A stretch of 64,000 bases of DNA from an uncultured Elusimicrobia bacterium (GTDB taxonomy: Bacteria; Elusimicrobiota; Elusimicrobia; Elusimicrobiales; Elusimicrobiaceae). The notes below the pieces were generated by a model. That model saw only the letters and a program-made list of their open reading frames with translations. It had not been told where the DNA came from and did no database searches. Location: the NCBI GenBank assembly GCA_947306425.1, contig CAMZGO010000003.1, forward strand, positions 1 to 64,000, written 5' to 3'. The position numbers and the translations under genes were made by a program. The first letter of the stretch is position 1. Every line of letters begins with the position of its first letter. Shown here one piece after another: positions 1-8,180 of this stretch.

Positions 1-35
1 TACGCGTGGTAATGCGAAGAAAACGCAAAAAGTAA
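1..35 (+). CDS. Possible 3' end of an upstream gene
   Basis: One frame reads through from the window edge to a TAA at 33-35 and gives a basic tail, RVVMRRKRKK. Lysine- and arginine-rich ends are common in real proteins, but ten residues cannot be assigned to a family. The other two frames also stop nearby, so this could be non-coding. Confidence 0.2.
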   Translation, partial: RVVMRRKRKK

Positions 36-72
36 TAAAGATTTTGATACCATAAAGGTATAAGGAACTAAA

Positions 73-1035
73 ATGAAAAAATTAATACTAATATTTGTTG
101 TAATGTTCAGCACCCTTGCGGTGCGGGCTGATATTCATGATAATGCAGGAACTTCTGCAAGTGCCTTTTTGAAACTCGGTACAGGTGCGCCGGAAGCGCA
201 GGCATTGGGTAATGCCTTTACGGCTTTGTCGCACGGAACGCAGGCATTGTTTTGGAACCCTGCCGGTGCAGCAACGGCAACCACCAGGGAATTTCAGGTT
301 TCGCATATGCAATGGTTTGAGGGTGTCGGCGACAGCGCTATTGCCTATATTCAGCCGCTTGGTAAAACAAATTTGGGTTTTACTTTGCGTTATTTGCGTT
401 TGAGTAATTTGGACTGCCGTAATGATTGGGGCGGTACCTGTGATATTACAGGACAAGTTGTACAAGATTTTGTCGGAACCGTTAGTTTGGCAAGGAACTT
501 TTTTGGTTTCTTAGATTTAGGTGCAACAGCAAAGTATATAAATGAAACAAATGACGGTGTTAGGCATATTAATCCGGCTTTTGATGTCGGCGGACGTATT
601 AGAATAGGCAGAAATGATACCGTTATCTTGGGTATTATGGGGCAAAATTTGGGAGATAAAAAGGAAGTTCCTACTGCCTTACGCGGCGGGGCTGTTCTTA
701 ACACAAAGTATTTTTCCTTGGCGGGCGAGCTTGTTAAGTATGTTGATGATAAGGCCCGCTACGGTGTCGGCCTTGTGATACATATTCCGGAGGAGTTAGT
801 AGAAGTTGCCACTTTTGATATACGCGTCGGTTACTATAACCGTGAAAATACAGGTTATGCCGAGGAAGGAGATTTGGCTGAAAAAATCGGCCTTGAAGAT
901 ACTTCCAAAATTACTTTAGGATTTGGTTTTTACAGCAGTGAAGTTATGGGTTACGGGTTGGGTATTGATTATGCAATGCTGCCGTCCGGTGCTTTGGGTA
1001 CAGCCCATCAAATAGCAGTAAGAATTCAGTTTTAG
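73..1035 (+). CDS. PorV/PorQ-type outer-membrane beta-barrel protein
   Basis: A 320-residue protein with a signal peptide (residues 1-19, ending VRA) followed by a repeated beta-strand pattern of alternating hydrophobic residues and glycine-rich turns to the C-terminus, which ends in a barrel-like IAVRIQF. The region around residues 35-65, with GNAFTAL and LFWNPAG, is the hallmark of the PorV/PorQ (UPF0164) family. These proteins sit in the outer membrane and in Bacteroidetes help the type IX secretion system. It lies 18 bp before the first pilin-like gene and probably opens the Tad operon, where it could help anchor or export pilus components. That role is inferred. An AAGGA Shine-Dalgarno precedes the ATG. 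Confidence 0.75.
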   Translation: MKKLILIFVVMFSTLAVRADIHDNAGTSASAFLKLGTGAPEAQALGNAFTALSHGTQALFWNPAGAATATTREFQVSHMQWFEGVGDSAIAYIQPLGKTNLGFTLRYLRLSNLDCRNDWGGTCDITGQVVQDFVGTVSLARNFFGFLDLGATAKYINETNDGVRHINPAFDVGGRIRIGRNDTVILGIMGQNLGDKKEVPTALRGGAVLNTKYFSLAGELVKYVDDKARYGVGLVIHIPEELVEVATFDIRVGYYNRENTGYAEEGDLAEKIGLEDTSKITLGFGFYSSEVMGYGLGIDYAMLPSGALGTAHQIAVRIQF

Positions 1036-1053
1036 TTCTTTGAAATTGGTATT

Positions 1054-1224
1054 ATGAATGTTAAGATTAAAAATAAAAAAGGACAGGCAACAGTAGAGTA
1101 TATTTTGACTACTGCAGCGCTTTTTGTGGCCTTTGTACTTTTTTATCAACTTTACAGCCATATAATACCGAGGCAATTTGAGAACGGGGCAAAAGTAATT
1201 TTGTCTGTGTATGAGCTTAATTAG
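1054..1224 (+). CDS. Small class III signal-peptide (Flp/TadE-like) pilin protein
   Basis: A 56-residue reading frame. It begins with a short basic stretch ending in KKGQ, followed by ATVEY and about 20 hydrophobic residues. This is the class III prepilin signal layout: cleavage is expected after the glycine or basic stretch, with glutamate at +5 or +6 of the mature protein. The remainder is a short amphipathic tail. It is therefore a candidate minor pilin of the Tad machine, processed by a TadV/CpaA-type peptidase that is not in this window. It sits between the barrel protein and the main Flp-like pilin and reads in the same direction. Confidence 0.65.
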   Translation: MNVKIKNKKGQATVEYILTTAALFVAFVLFYQLYSHIIPRQFENGAKVILSVYELN

Positions 1225-1257
1225 GTAGTAAAAATTTATAATAAAATCGGAGGAATT

Positions 1258-1467
1258 ATGAAATACATCGCAAAAATGCACTTGGCTTTTAACAAAGCCG
1301 TTGAGAACATCAAGAATAAAAAAGGGCAAAATACCATTGAGTATTTGTTTATGCTTGGTATTATTGTCGTTGTAGTTGGTTTAGTCGGTGCTGCTATTAA
1401 GGCTTTTATGCCTGAATTGTTTGACCAAATCAAAGCCAAAATCACCGGCCAAGCAGCAAATTTATAG
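1258..1467 (+). CDS. Flp-type major pilin candidate
   Basis: A 69-residue protein. A basic leader of about 23 residues ends in KKGQNTIEYLF, followed by a hydrophobic helix of about 22 residues (VVVVGLVGAA) and a short hydrophilic tail. This is the size and layout of Flp pilins: a class III signal, with the Glu-Tyr pair needed for processing and methylation in Flp pilins. A GGAGG Shine-Dalgarno at 1250-1254 gives the strongest translation signal of the pilin-like genes here, which fits the main structural subunit. It lies immediately upstream of a TadE-like gene and the cpaB-cpaC-cpaF-tadB-tadC block. The N-terminal leader is longer than in most Flp proteins. Confidence 0.75.
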   Translation: MKYIAKMHLAFNKAVENIKNKKGQNTIEYLFMLGIIVVVVGLVGAAIKAFMPELFDQIKAKITGQAANL

Positions 1468-1476
1468 TTCTTTGAA

Positions 1477-1950
1477 ATGTACAGAAATAAGGGTGGGCAA
1501 ACAGTAATAGAACTTATTGTAGTATTACCGGTTTTTATGATGATAATCTTTGTCTTATTGGAACTTGGTAATATTGCCTATCATACATTGCTTGCCCACC
1601 ATATTTCTTATGAGCTTGCGCGGGTAGGGTCAATGGTCGGTGTCAAAAAGGCAAGCGGCCAGGCTGATCCGACAAGAATGCAAAATAAAATGCGTACGGC
1701 ACTGTCACAGATGATAGGCAGTTCGGACCCGGGTAAAAAGGTGCGGTTTTCCTCAAAAGTAGTACGTACCGGAAATGACCCGCAAGTTAGGTTTCATCAT
1801 AATGAGGATTTAGTAGTAAACATTGTTTACAGGGTAGATTTGGCTTACCCTTTAACAAGTTATATTTTTGCAAGTGAGCCAAAGCGGCTTGGAATTTTAT
1901 GGCTAAAGGCAAATGCCCGTATGCCGATAGAAAAGCCGTTGTTAAACTGA
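1477..1950 (+). CDS. TadE-like minor pilin
   Basis: A 157-residue protein with NKGGQTVIELIVVLPVFMMI near the N-terminus: a glycine-glutamine processing site, a glutamate at the +5 region and a long hydrophobic helix, as in TadE pseudopilins. The rest (about residues 35-157) is a soluble domain with a helical ARVGSMVG stretch and beta-rich sequence, typical of the periplasmic part of TadE. It probably initiates or caps the Tad pilus in the envelope. The ATG follows the upstream stop by only 9 nt. The 14-nt sequence bridging that stop codon is identical to the one after the barrel-protein gene (see findings). Confidence 0.7.
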   Translation: MYRNKGGQTVIELIVVLPVFMMIIFVLLELGNIAYHTLLAHHISYELARVGSMVGVKKASGQADPTRMQNKMRTALSQMIGSSDPGKKVRFSSKVVRTGNDPQVRFHHNEDLVVNIVYRVDLAYPLTSYIFASEPKRLGILWLKANARMPIEKPLLN

Positions 1951-1985
1951 TTTGATTTATATTAAGGTAGTTTTTAAGGAGAGTT

Positions 1986-2744
1986 ATGAATAAGAAAAAT
2001 GCTTTATTACCGTTGGCTTTCGCGTTGGTTGCTGCGGTAATTTATTTCTTAATTTTAAATATGGCACAAAGTTCTTTGCAAAAGGCAAGTTCTTCCGTGA
2101 CAGTGGCTGTAGCCAATGTGGATATTCCTGAGGGCAAAGTAATGCAGAGGAATTTTATTAAGGCAAAGGAAATACCGTCTGCATATGTTCAGAGGAATGC
2201 TTTTATACTCTCCAAGGGGGATAATATCGCGGATATTGAAAATTTAGTTACCCGTGTATCTATTTCTAAAGAAGACCAAATAACTAAATCATCACTTGCT
2301 TCTTTAAGCCCTGATGCCGGTATCAGCTTAAAGGTAACGCCGAATTACCGTGCTTTTATCTTGGAAGTGAATAACAGCGTTTCAAGTTTGGTGAAACCCG
2401 GTGATAAAGTTGATATCTTGCTTACTTTTGAGGCCTCATTAAAAGGCGGTGCTAAAGAGAATATGGCTGCTACTATTTTGCAAAATATTTTGGTTTTAGG
2501 TGTAGGTTCAAATTTGGGACAAGGTTTGGATGCTGCCGGCAAGGCTGCAAATTCCGAGAAAGAGGCAAATGCTGCAGCATTTTCCGACCGTTCCGTATTA
2601 AGTTTGGCTTTAACCCCGTTAGAAGCGCAATATTTGGCATTAGCCAAAGAGGAAGGGGAAATAACTATAGTTGTTCGCTCAAGCGGGGACAGCAAGATGT
2701 ACCCGATGGCGGTTTCAAGTTTTTCAAAATTATTTAGTTACTAA
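1986..2744 (+). CDS. cpaB: Flp pilus assembly protein CpaB/RcpC
   Basis: A 252-residue protein with one N-terminal membrane segment (about residues 7-27) and then an SAF-type domain starting VAVANVDIPEGKVMQ (about residues 40-55). This is the usual CpaB/RcpC arrangement. The second half (SLVKPGDKVDILLTF, then LSLALTPLEAQYLALA) matches the CpaB periplasmic domain that works with the secretin. It lies between the pilin genes and the secretin gene, the usual position in Tad operons. The start follows an AAGGAG Shine-Dalgarno at 1977-1982. Confidence 0.85.
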   Translation: MNKKNALLPLAFALVAAVIYFLILNMAQSSLQKASSSVTVAVANVDIPEGKVMQRNFIKAKEIPSAYVQRNAFILSKGDNIADIENLVTRVSISKEDQITKSSLASLSPDAGISLKVTPNYRAFILEVNNSVSSLVKPGDKVDILLTFEASLKGGAKENMAATILQNILVLGVGSNLGQGLDAAGKAANSEKEANAAAFSDRSVLSLALTPLEAQYLALAKEEGEITIVVRSSGDSKMYPMAVSSFSKLFSY

Positions 2745-2754
2745 AGGATAGGTT

Positions 2755-3495
2755 ATGAATAATAAAAGAATCTTAAGATTACTGATTTTGCCTTTGGCGC
2801 TTGCCGTGTTAACGCAGAGTGCCAATGCCAGAAAAACGGACTTAGTGGCCGTAAGCGCGGATATTGTGGAAATAAGCGGTTCAATTTCTACTTCAAAAGG
2901 GTTTTCGTGGAACCAGCTTTTGGACTTTCATGAAAGTACTATACCCGGAATTTTTTCTATAGGGGAATTTGAGCGTAAATCCCTTTTAAGTACGCGCTTA
3001 AAATTAATGGAAACAGAGGGTAAGGCGCAAATTCTGTCTAACCCTAAAGTTATGGCAAGAACAAATACAAGTGCAAGTTTCTCTGCCGGGGGCCAGATTC
3101 CTTTCCCTACGGTACAAAATAATTCTGCCGGTGTTGAATTTAGGTCTTACGGCGTTAAACTTGATGTTTTGCCAACAATTATACCGGAACGAAATAAAAT
3201 TATTGTCGTGCAACTTGAACTTGAATTGTCTAATCCAGATTATTCAAACCCTATTGTTTTAAACGGTACTTCTGTACCTTCTTTAACAGAAAGGAAATTA
3301 AGAACGGAAGTGGAATTAAATAGCGGCGAAACATTAGTTATAGGCGGTTTAAAAAGCAGCAGCCGTAGTATTGCAGAAGACAGAGTGCCAATCCTTGGCA
3401 GTATTCCTTTGCTTGGTATGTTCTTTAGGACAAAAAACGTTGAAGAAGAGCAACGTTCCTTATTCCTCTTTATAACTGTGGAGATTGTGGAATAG
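2755..3495 (+). CDS. cpaC: Short Tad secretin (CpaC/RcpA-like)
   Basis: A 246-residue protein with a signal peptide (residues 1-25, ending ANA) and a secretin core: QILSNPKVMARTN (about residues 85-97), the FSAGGQIPFP lip motif, the VLPTI strand, and the C-terminal GETLVIGGL, DRVPILGSIPLLGMFF and LFLFITVEIVE block. These are the conserved secretin pore features, so this should form the outer-membrane channel of the Tad pilus. CpaC proteins are normally about 400-550 residues, with N0/N1/BON domains before the secretin domain. Here those are almost absent. It either docks through CpaB or another partner, or is a specialised short form. It stops two bases before the next start codon. Confidence 0.8.
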   Translation: MNNKRILRLLILPLALAVLTQSANARKTDLVAVSADIVEISGSISTSKGFSWNQLLDFHESTIPGIFSIGEFERKSLLSTRLKLMETEGKAQILSNPKVMARTNTSASFSAGGQIPFPTVQNNSAGVEFRSYGVKLDVLPTIIPERNKIIVVQLELELSNPDYSNPIVLNGTSVPSLTERKLRTEVELNSGETLVIGGLKSSSRSIAEDRVPILGSIPLLGMFFRTKNVEEEQRSLFLFITVEIVE

Positions 3496-3496
3496 T

Positions 3497-5692
3497 ATGG
3501 AAGAAAATCAAACTCCTGCTTTTGGCGGTGAACCCCGCGTAATTGCTTTTACGGGCCCAAAGGAAGGTGTGGGTAAGACGACTTTGGTCTTAAATCTTGC
3601 TATTGCTTGGGCAGAAATGCAAAAAAGGCCTGTTATTATAGTTCCTTTAGACCCTTTAGCCAGGCAAGAACACGGTTTTTACTTGGGTATTAAAAAACCG
3701 GTAACTGTTGCGGATTTATCCAAAGCACTTGGCTTAGATAATGTTGCAATAGAATCAGCAGCAGCGCTTATCAGGGGTAAAATTTCAATGACACAAGTTG
3801 GTGTCGGTGTTTTACCTATAGGTTCAACCAGACAAGAGGTATCTTTAGTTTCTCCTAAAGTTTTGTTACCTATTTTAGCCCGTTTGCAACAGCATTTTGA
3901 TATATTTTTAGATATTGACTCAAGTTTTCCTATGGAGTCCTTTGGTTTTGATATTGCAGACAAGGTCTTTTGGGTTACTAATTGCACCCGTTCACATTTA
4001 AATACAACGGTTAGTATGTTTACTGATTTTAAGGAAATGCACTTCCCGGTAGACCGCTTGGAGATTATTTGTAATCAGTATAATCTGCCGGGGGCAATTC
4101 CTCATGACGAAGTAAATAAGTTCTTCATTCGTCTTGGTAGAGAGCCGCTTGTTTATTTAACTTGGGAGGAGAGCGTTTTTGAATCCTCAAACAAACGTGA
4201 AATTGAGATTTTGGTAAATCGTGATTCAATTTGGGTACAGGAAGGCCTGCATCCGATTTTGAAGGAAATAGAAGAAACAAAACCAATAGATAAAACTTGG
4301 ACTACCACTATTTCAAATGAAGATTTTAAAGCCGGTTCAAAAGAGGTTTGGGAAGCTTTAAGTGTAGTAAACACCGGCCGTGCGCCCAGCCATACTGATA
4401 AAGGTGAAGAATTATCGTATTGGGACAATTTAAAACAACAGGTACATCAAGACGTTATTAAGACATTAGAAGTAGAGCGTATTGTTATCAGTGAAGAAGG
4501 TTCCCAAAATGAACAAACAAGGAAACGTGTATCTGTAATTATTGATGATGTTTTAAGAAAAAAGGCCAATGTACAATTATCAAGGGACCAGAAACTCCGT
4601 TTTATAACAGAATTGTTAGATGAAATTTTGGGCCTTGGTCCTTTGGAAGCTTTGATGAGAGATGCTACCGTAACGGAAATTATGGTCAACGCTTATGATA
4701 AAATTTTTATTGAACAAAAAGGTAAATTGACTTTAACGCGCTATAAATTCAGAAATAATGACCAAGTTGTGCAGGTTATTAAAAGGATTGTGGCCCCGCT
4801 TGGCAGGCGTATTGACGAGTCTGTACCTTTGGTGGACGCTCGTTTAAAAGACGGTTCCCGTGTAAATGCAATTATTGCGCCGCTTGCGGTTTCCGGGCCT
4901 TCTTTAACAATTAGGCGCTTTTCCCAAAAACCATTTGGACCTGAGGATTATTATCGCTTTGGTACAATAAACAGGGAATGTATGTTCTTTTTGGAAAATT
5001 GTGTTAAACTTCGTAAAAATATTATTATCAGCGGTGGTACCGGTACCGGTAAAACAACATTTTTAAATGCTTTATCAAGTTATATTCCCGGTGATGAACG
5101 TATTGTAACCGTAGAAGATACCGCAGAATTAAGATTGCAACAGGAACACTGGGTTTCTTTGGAAAGCCGTCCGCCTAACGTGGAAGGCAAAGGCGCCATT
5201 ACTATTAAGGACTTGGTTATTAACTGTTTGCGTATGAGGCCTGATAGAATTGTGGTCGGTGAGTGTCGTGGTGCAGAAGCATTAGATATGTTACAGGCAA
5301 TGAACACCGGTCACGAGGGTTCTTTGGCTACAATTCACGCAAATACCCCTAGGGATGGTTTAACGCGTTTGGAAGCTATGTGTATGATGGCAAGTGCGGA
5401 ACTTCCTATATGGGCTATAAGGGAGATGATATCTTCGGCAGTCAACTTGATAGTACAACTTTCCAGATTCTCAGATGGTTCCAGAAAGGTAACTTATATT
5501 ACCGAGGTTTGCGGTCAAAAAGACGGCATTATTCAAACCAGAGATTTGTTCAGATATAATCAAACCGGTGTTAATAAGGAAGGAAAGGTGGAAGGACAAT
5601 TCGCTGCTACCGGCGAAAAGCCCACTTTCTTCGCACAGTTTAAAGCAAAAGGTCTTAATGTACCTGAAAGTACTTTTAATAAGGCGGAATAA
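3497..5692 (+). CDS. CpaE-CpaF fusion: ParA/MinD-like domain joined to Tad secretion ATPase
   Basis: A 731-residue protein from the ATG at 3497; a TTG at 3485 would extend it by four residues inside the upstream gene. Residues about 15-260 form a MinD/ParA-type P-loop domain (deviant Walker A KEGVGKTT near residue 20) as in CpaE/TadZ, which places the machine at a cell pole. A linker of about 80 residues leads to a CpaF/TadA ATPase: the N-terminal RIDESVPLVDARLKDGSRVN region, Walker A SGGTGTGKTT near residue 512, and the Asp and His boxes at MRPDRIVVGECRG and ATIHANTP. These two functions are usually separate adjacent genes. Fusion ties localisation to the motor. The stop overlaps the tadB start by one base. 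Confidence 0.88.
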   Translation: MEENQTPAFGGEPRVIAFTGPKEGVGKTTLVLNLAIAWAEMQKRPVIIVPLDPLARQEHGFYLGIKKPVTVADLSKALGLDNVAIESAAALIRGKISMTQVGVGVLPIGSTRQEVSLVSPKVLLPILARLQQHFDIFLDIDSSFPMESFGFDIADKVFWVTNCTRSHLNTTVSMFTDFKEMHFPVDRLEIICNQYNLPGAIPHDEVNKFFIRLGREPLVYLTWEESVFESSNKREIEILVNRDSIWVQEGLHPILKEIEETKPIDKTWTTTISNEDFKAGSKEVWEALSVVNTGRAPSHTDKGEELSYWDNLKQQVHQDVIKTLEVERIVISEEGSQNEQTRKRVSVIIDDVLRKKANVQLSRDQKLRFITELLDEILGLGPLEALMRDATVTEIMVNAYDKIFIEQKGKLTLTRYKFRNNDQVVQVIKRIVAPLGRRIDESVPLVDARLKDGSRVNAIIAPLAVSGPSLTIRRFSQKPFGPEDYYRFGTINRECMFFLENCVKLRKNIIISGGTGTGKTTFLNALSSYIPGDERIVTVEDTAELRLQQEHWVSLESRPPNVEGKGAITIKDLVINCLRMRPDRIVVGECRGAEALDMLQAMNTGHEGSLATIHANTPRDGLTRLEAMCMMASAELPIWAIREMISSAVNLIVQLSRFSDGSRKVTYITEVCGQKDGIIQTRDLFRYNQTGVNKEGKVEGQFAATGEKPTFFAQFKAKGLNVPESTFNKAE

Positions 5693-7284
5693 TGAAATAT
5701 TTAAACGGTAAATTTTTACTCTTCGTTTTAACCCTTGTTTTAGGGCAGGAATTGTGCTTTGCCCAGCAAGTGTTGACCGAAAGGCAAACTAATGTATTAA
5801 AATGTGCCGAAGAGAAAATTTATGCAGTATATAATTTCTTTAATGTTGAAAAGCCTTTGGAACAACGTGCATTTAATCCTTCACAATGCGGTAAAAGCCA
5901 ACAACCTATACAGGTTCCTGCCTGGCTTGCCAAAGAACTTCCCGGAATGTCTAAAAATATAACTTGGCAGCAAAGTTCATCCGACGGTACACAATATTAC
6001 AGCGAAGCCCAAATGTGGCAAAAGGCCTTTAATATGATTCACGAGTTCTTATCTTTAGCTAAGGGCATAAATGAAGGTACGGCTTATACCTCCCAGGAAA
6101 TTATGGAAATGTTTGGTATGCTCCGTACGCGTTTTTTGATTAATTTGGATATTATTGCTTCAACCCCTGCTTTCTATGACAGTATGGACGGCCGCGGACG
6201 CCAAATTATAGGGACACTTGAACTGATTAGTGATGAAATGGTAAGTGTCGGTGAATCTTTTGTTGTTTCCCCGAAACAATGGAGAAATAAATTTAGAAAA
6301 TCTGTTATGGGTGTGGCGATATTATCAAATTCCATATACTCCACCATAATGATGAAACAAGGTTTGGCAGTGGCACCCGTTCGTTTTGAAAAACCGAAAA
6401 ATCAAATCGCTTTAATAGTTCTTACAATGTTTGGTACTCTGCTTGTTTTTGCTGCCTCGTTGTTGATTATGAAAAACCAAAATGATGCAATAAGTAATGC
6501 CATAGACAGATATCTACAAAAGACGGCTGTTTGGGTAGACGATTATAACAGGCAGTTCATCAAAATAAATATTAAGTATATGGTTGTAGGTACTGTTGCG
6601 GTATTTACTTTGATTGGTATTTTATTTGCAGTTGCTTTGGGCGGTTTTATGGGCTTTATAGTTTTAGCGCTATTTTTTGCTATAGGGCTTCAGTCCGGTT
6701 TAAAGATGCCTGGTGCTATGCTTAATACATTAAAAAAGCGCAGAGGGGAAAAAATAAATCAGCAATTAATGGATGCATTGATTTTGTTGTCTAACTCTTT
6801 AAAATCCGGTATGGATATTGTTCAGGGTTTTGAAATGGTTTCAAAAGATTTAAGGCCGCCTATTTCTGAAGAATTTGCTTTGGTAATTAAAAACTATAGT
6901 TTGGGTACTCCGTTTGAAAAATCCCTTGAAATGATGGAAGAAAGGGTTGAGTCGCGTTTATTATCATACATGGTAAAGGCCATAGTCTTACAAAGGCAGG
7001 TAGGCGGTAATTTAACAAAAATTTTTGAGCGTATCGTAGAAAATATTCGTGAGGAAAGTAAACTTGAGGAAAAATTGCAAGCCATGACTGCCCAGCAAAG
7101 AATACAGGCGATAGTCGTGGGTATAATGCCATGGATAATGGTTGGCGTTATGTTTGTTTTCCAGCCTGATACGATGATAAAATTTTATACTACTACTGTT
7201 GGTATAGTGGTATTGCTGTTTTGTATATTCTGGATATTTCTTGGTATTAAAGCAGTTAATAAGTTGGGGGAAATCAAGGTATGA
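5692..7284 (+). CDS. tadB: TadB-like inner-membrane platform protein with periplasmic N-terminal extension
   Basis: A 530-residue protein. The C-terminal half has the type II secretion F (T2SSF) domain: membrane segments near residues 300-345, then MDALILLSNSLKSGMDIVQGFEMVS and VLQRQVGGNLTKIFERI, and two final membrane helices. This is the TadB platform that engages the CpaF motor. Unlike ordinary TadB (about 300-330 residues), it starts with a signal peptide and about 210 extra residues with three cysteines, predicted periplasmic, before a membrane helix near residues 240-260. The extension is of unknown function and could contact the short secretin. The gene overlaps cpaE-F by one base and tadC by four. 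Confidence 0.82.
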   Translation: MKYLNGKFLLFVLTLVLGQELCFAQQVLTERQTNVLKCAEEKIYAVYNFFNVEKPLEQRAFNPSQCGKSQQPIQVPAWLAKELPGMSKNITWQQSSSDGTQYYSEAQMWQKAFNMIHEFLSLAKGINEGTAYTSQEIMEMFGMLRTRFLINLDIIASTPAFYDSMDGRGRQIIGTLELISDEMVSVGESFVVSPKQWRNKFRKSVMGVAILSNSIYSTIMMKQGLAVAPVRFEKPKNQIALIVLTMFGTLLVFAASLLIMKNQNDAISNAIDRYLQKTAVWVDDYNRQFIKINIKYMVVGTVAVFTLIGILFAVALGGFMGFIVLALFFAIGLQSGLKMPGAMLNTLKKRRGEKINQQLMDALILLSNSLKSGMDIVQGFEMVSKDLRPPISEEFALVIKNYSLGTPFEKSLEMMEERVESRLLSYMVKAIVLQRQVGGNLTKIFERIVENIREESKLEEKLQAMTAQQRIQAIVVGIMPWIMVGVMFVFQPDTMIKFYTTTVGIVVLLFCIFWIFLGIKAVNKLGEIKV

Positions 7285-8171
7285 GCCTAGGGATGATAAA
7301 TTTAATATTGATGTTGATATCTATTGGCGGTGCGGTGTGTTTGTTCCTTGCTTTCATTATGTTTTTAACACCTCCCCAGGCAAAACTTGATATCGCTGAT
7401 TTAGAGGCAAAACAGGTAAAGTCTGCGTCATCTTTCGCGCGTCTTAAACCCGATGAAAATTTGCTTGACAGGGTTGCTTTTTACGTTCTCAATTTCTTTC
7501 ATTTACAAGCCCCTCTTGAAAATATTTGTTTGCTTCTCGGCAGTCCTGAAAAACCACAGCCGGTTGATATTTTATATTATAAAATCTATGCGGCTATAGG
7601 GTTGCCTATAGGGTTGTTTATTTTATTTGGCAGCTGGCTTGTTATTTTATTTATTCCCGTTGGTTTTTATTTACCGGACCTTTACTATAAAGCAGAAATA
7701 GAGAAACGTCAGCAGGATATGTTACAAAATTTCGCTACTACGGTGGACTTGATGGCTTTGATTATAGAATCAGGGCTTGATTATATGACTGCCTTTGAGC
7801 GTATAGTAAAAATAGCAAAAGAAAAAACTTTGCTTGAAGCAGAAATTGAAAAGACTTTAAATGAAACAAAACTCGGCTATTCAAGGCGCGAGGCCTTGGA
7901 AAGATTAGCGGCAAGAACGGGTGTTCAGGATATAAGGTCTTTTGTGGGGTTGATAGTTCAGTCCGATGAACTTGGTACTAGTTTGGTCCAATTACTTCGT
8001 AATTTTTCTATGGACTTAAGATTCAGGCGTTTAAATAAGGCCGAAAAATTGGCAGCACAGGCATCAACAAAAATGTTAATACCATTATTCATTTTTATAT
8101 TCCCGGTGGTGTTCATTATGATGCTTTCGCCGATGGTTGCAGATTTTATGCGCGGCGGTATGCCGTTTTAG
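7281..8171 (+). CDS. tadC: TadC-like inner-membrane platform protein
   Basis: A 296-residue protein with the usual TadC layout: an N-terminal membrane helix, a cytosolic stretch, paired membrane helices near residues 100-135, a T2SSF domain (VDLMALIIESGLDYMTAFERI; LGTSLVQLLRNFS) and two C-terminal helices ending in PMVADFM. With TadB it forms the inner-membrane base of the Tad pilus. The start ATG overlaps the tadB stop (ATGA), so the two are translationally coupled, which fits their 1:1 role. Length is normal for the family. Confidence 0.85.
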   Translation: MSLGMINLILMLISIGGAVCLFLAFIMFLTPPQAKLDIADLEAKQVKSASSFARLKPDENLLDRVAFYVLNFFHLQAPLENICLLLGSPEKPQPVDILYYKIYAAIGLPIGLFILFGSWLVILFIPVGFYLPDLYYKAEIEKRQQDMLQNFATTVDLMALIIESGLDYMTAFERIVKIAKEKTLLEAEIEKTLNETKLGYSRREALERLAARTGVQDIRSFVGLIVQSDELGTSLVQLLRNFSMDLRFRRLNKAEKLAAQASTKMLIPLFIFIFPVVFIMMLSPMVADFMRGGMPF

Positions 8172-8180
8172 GAGTTTAAA

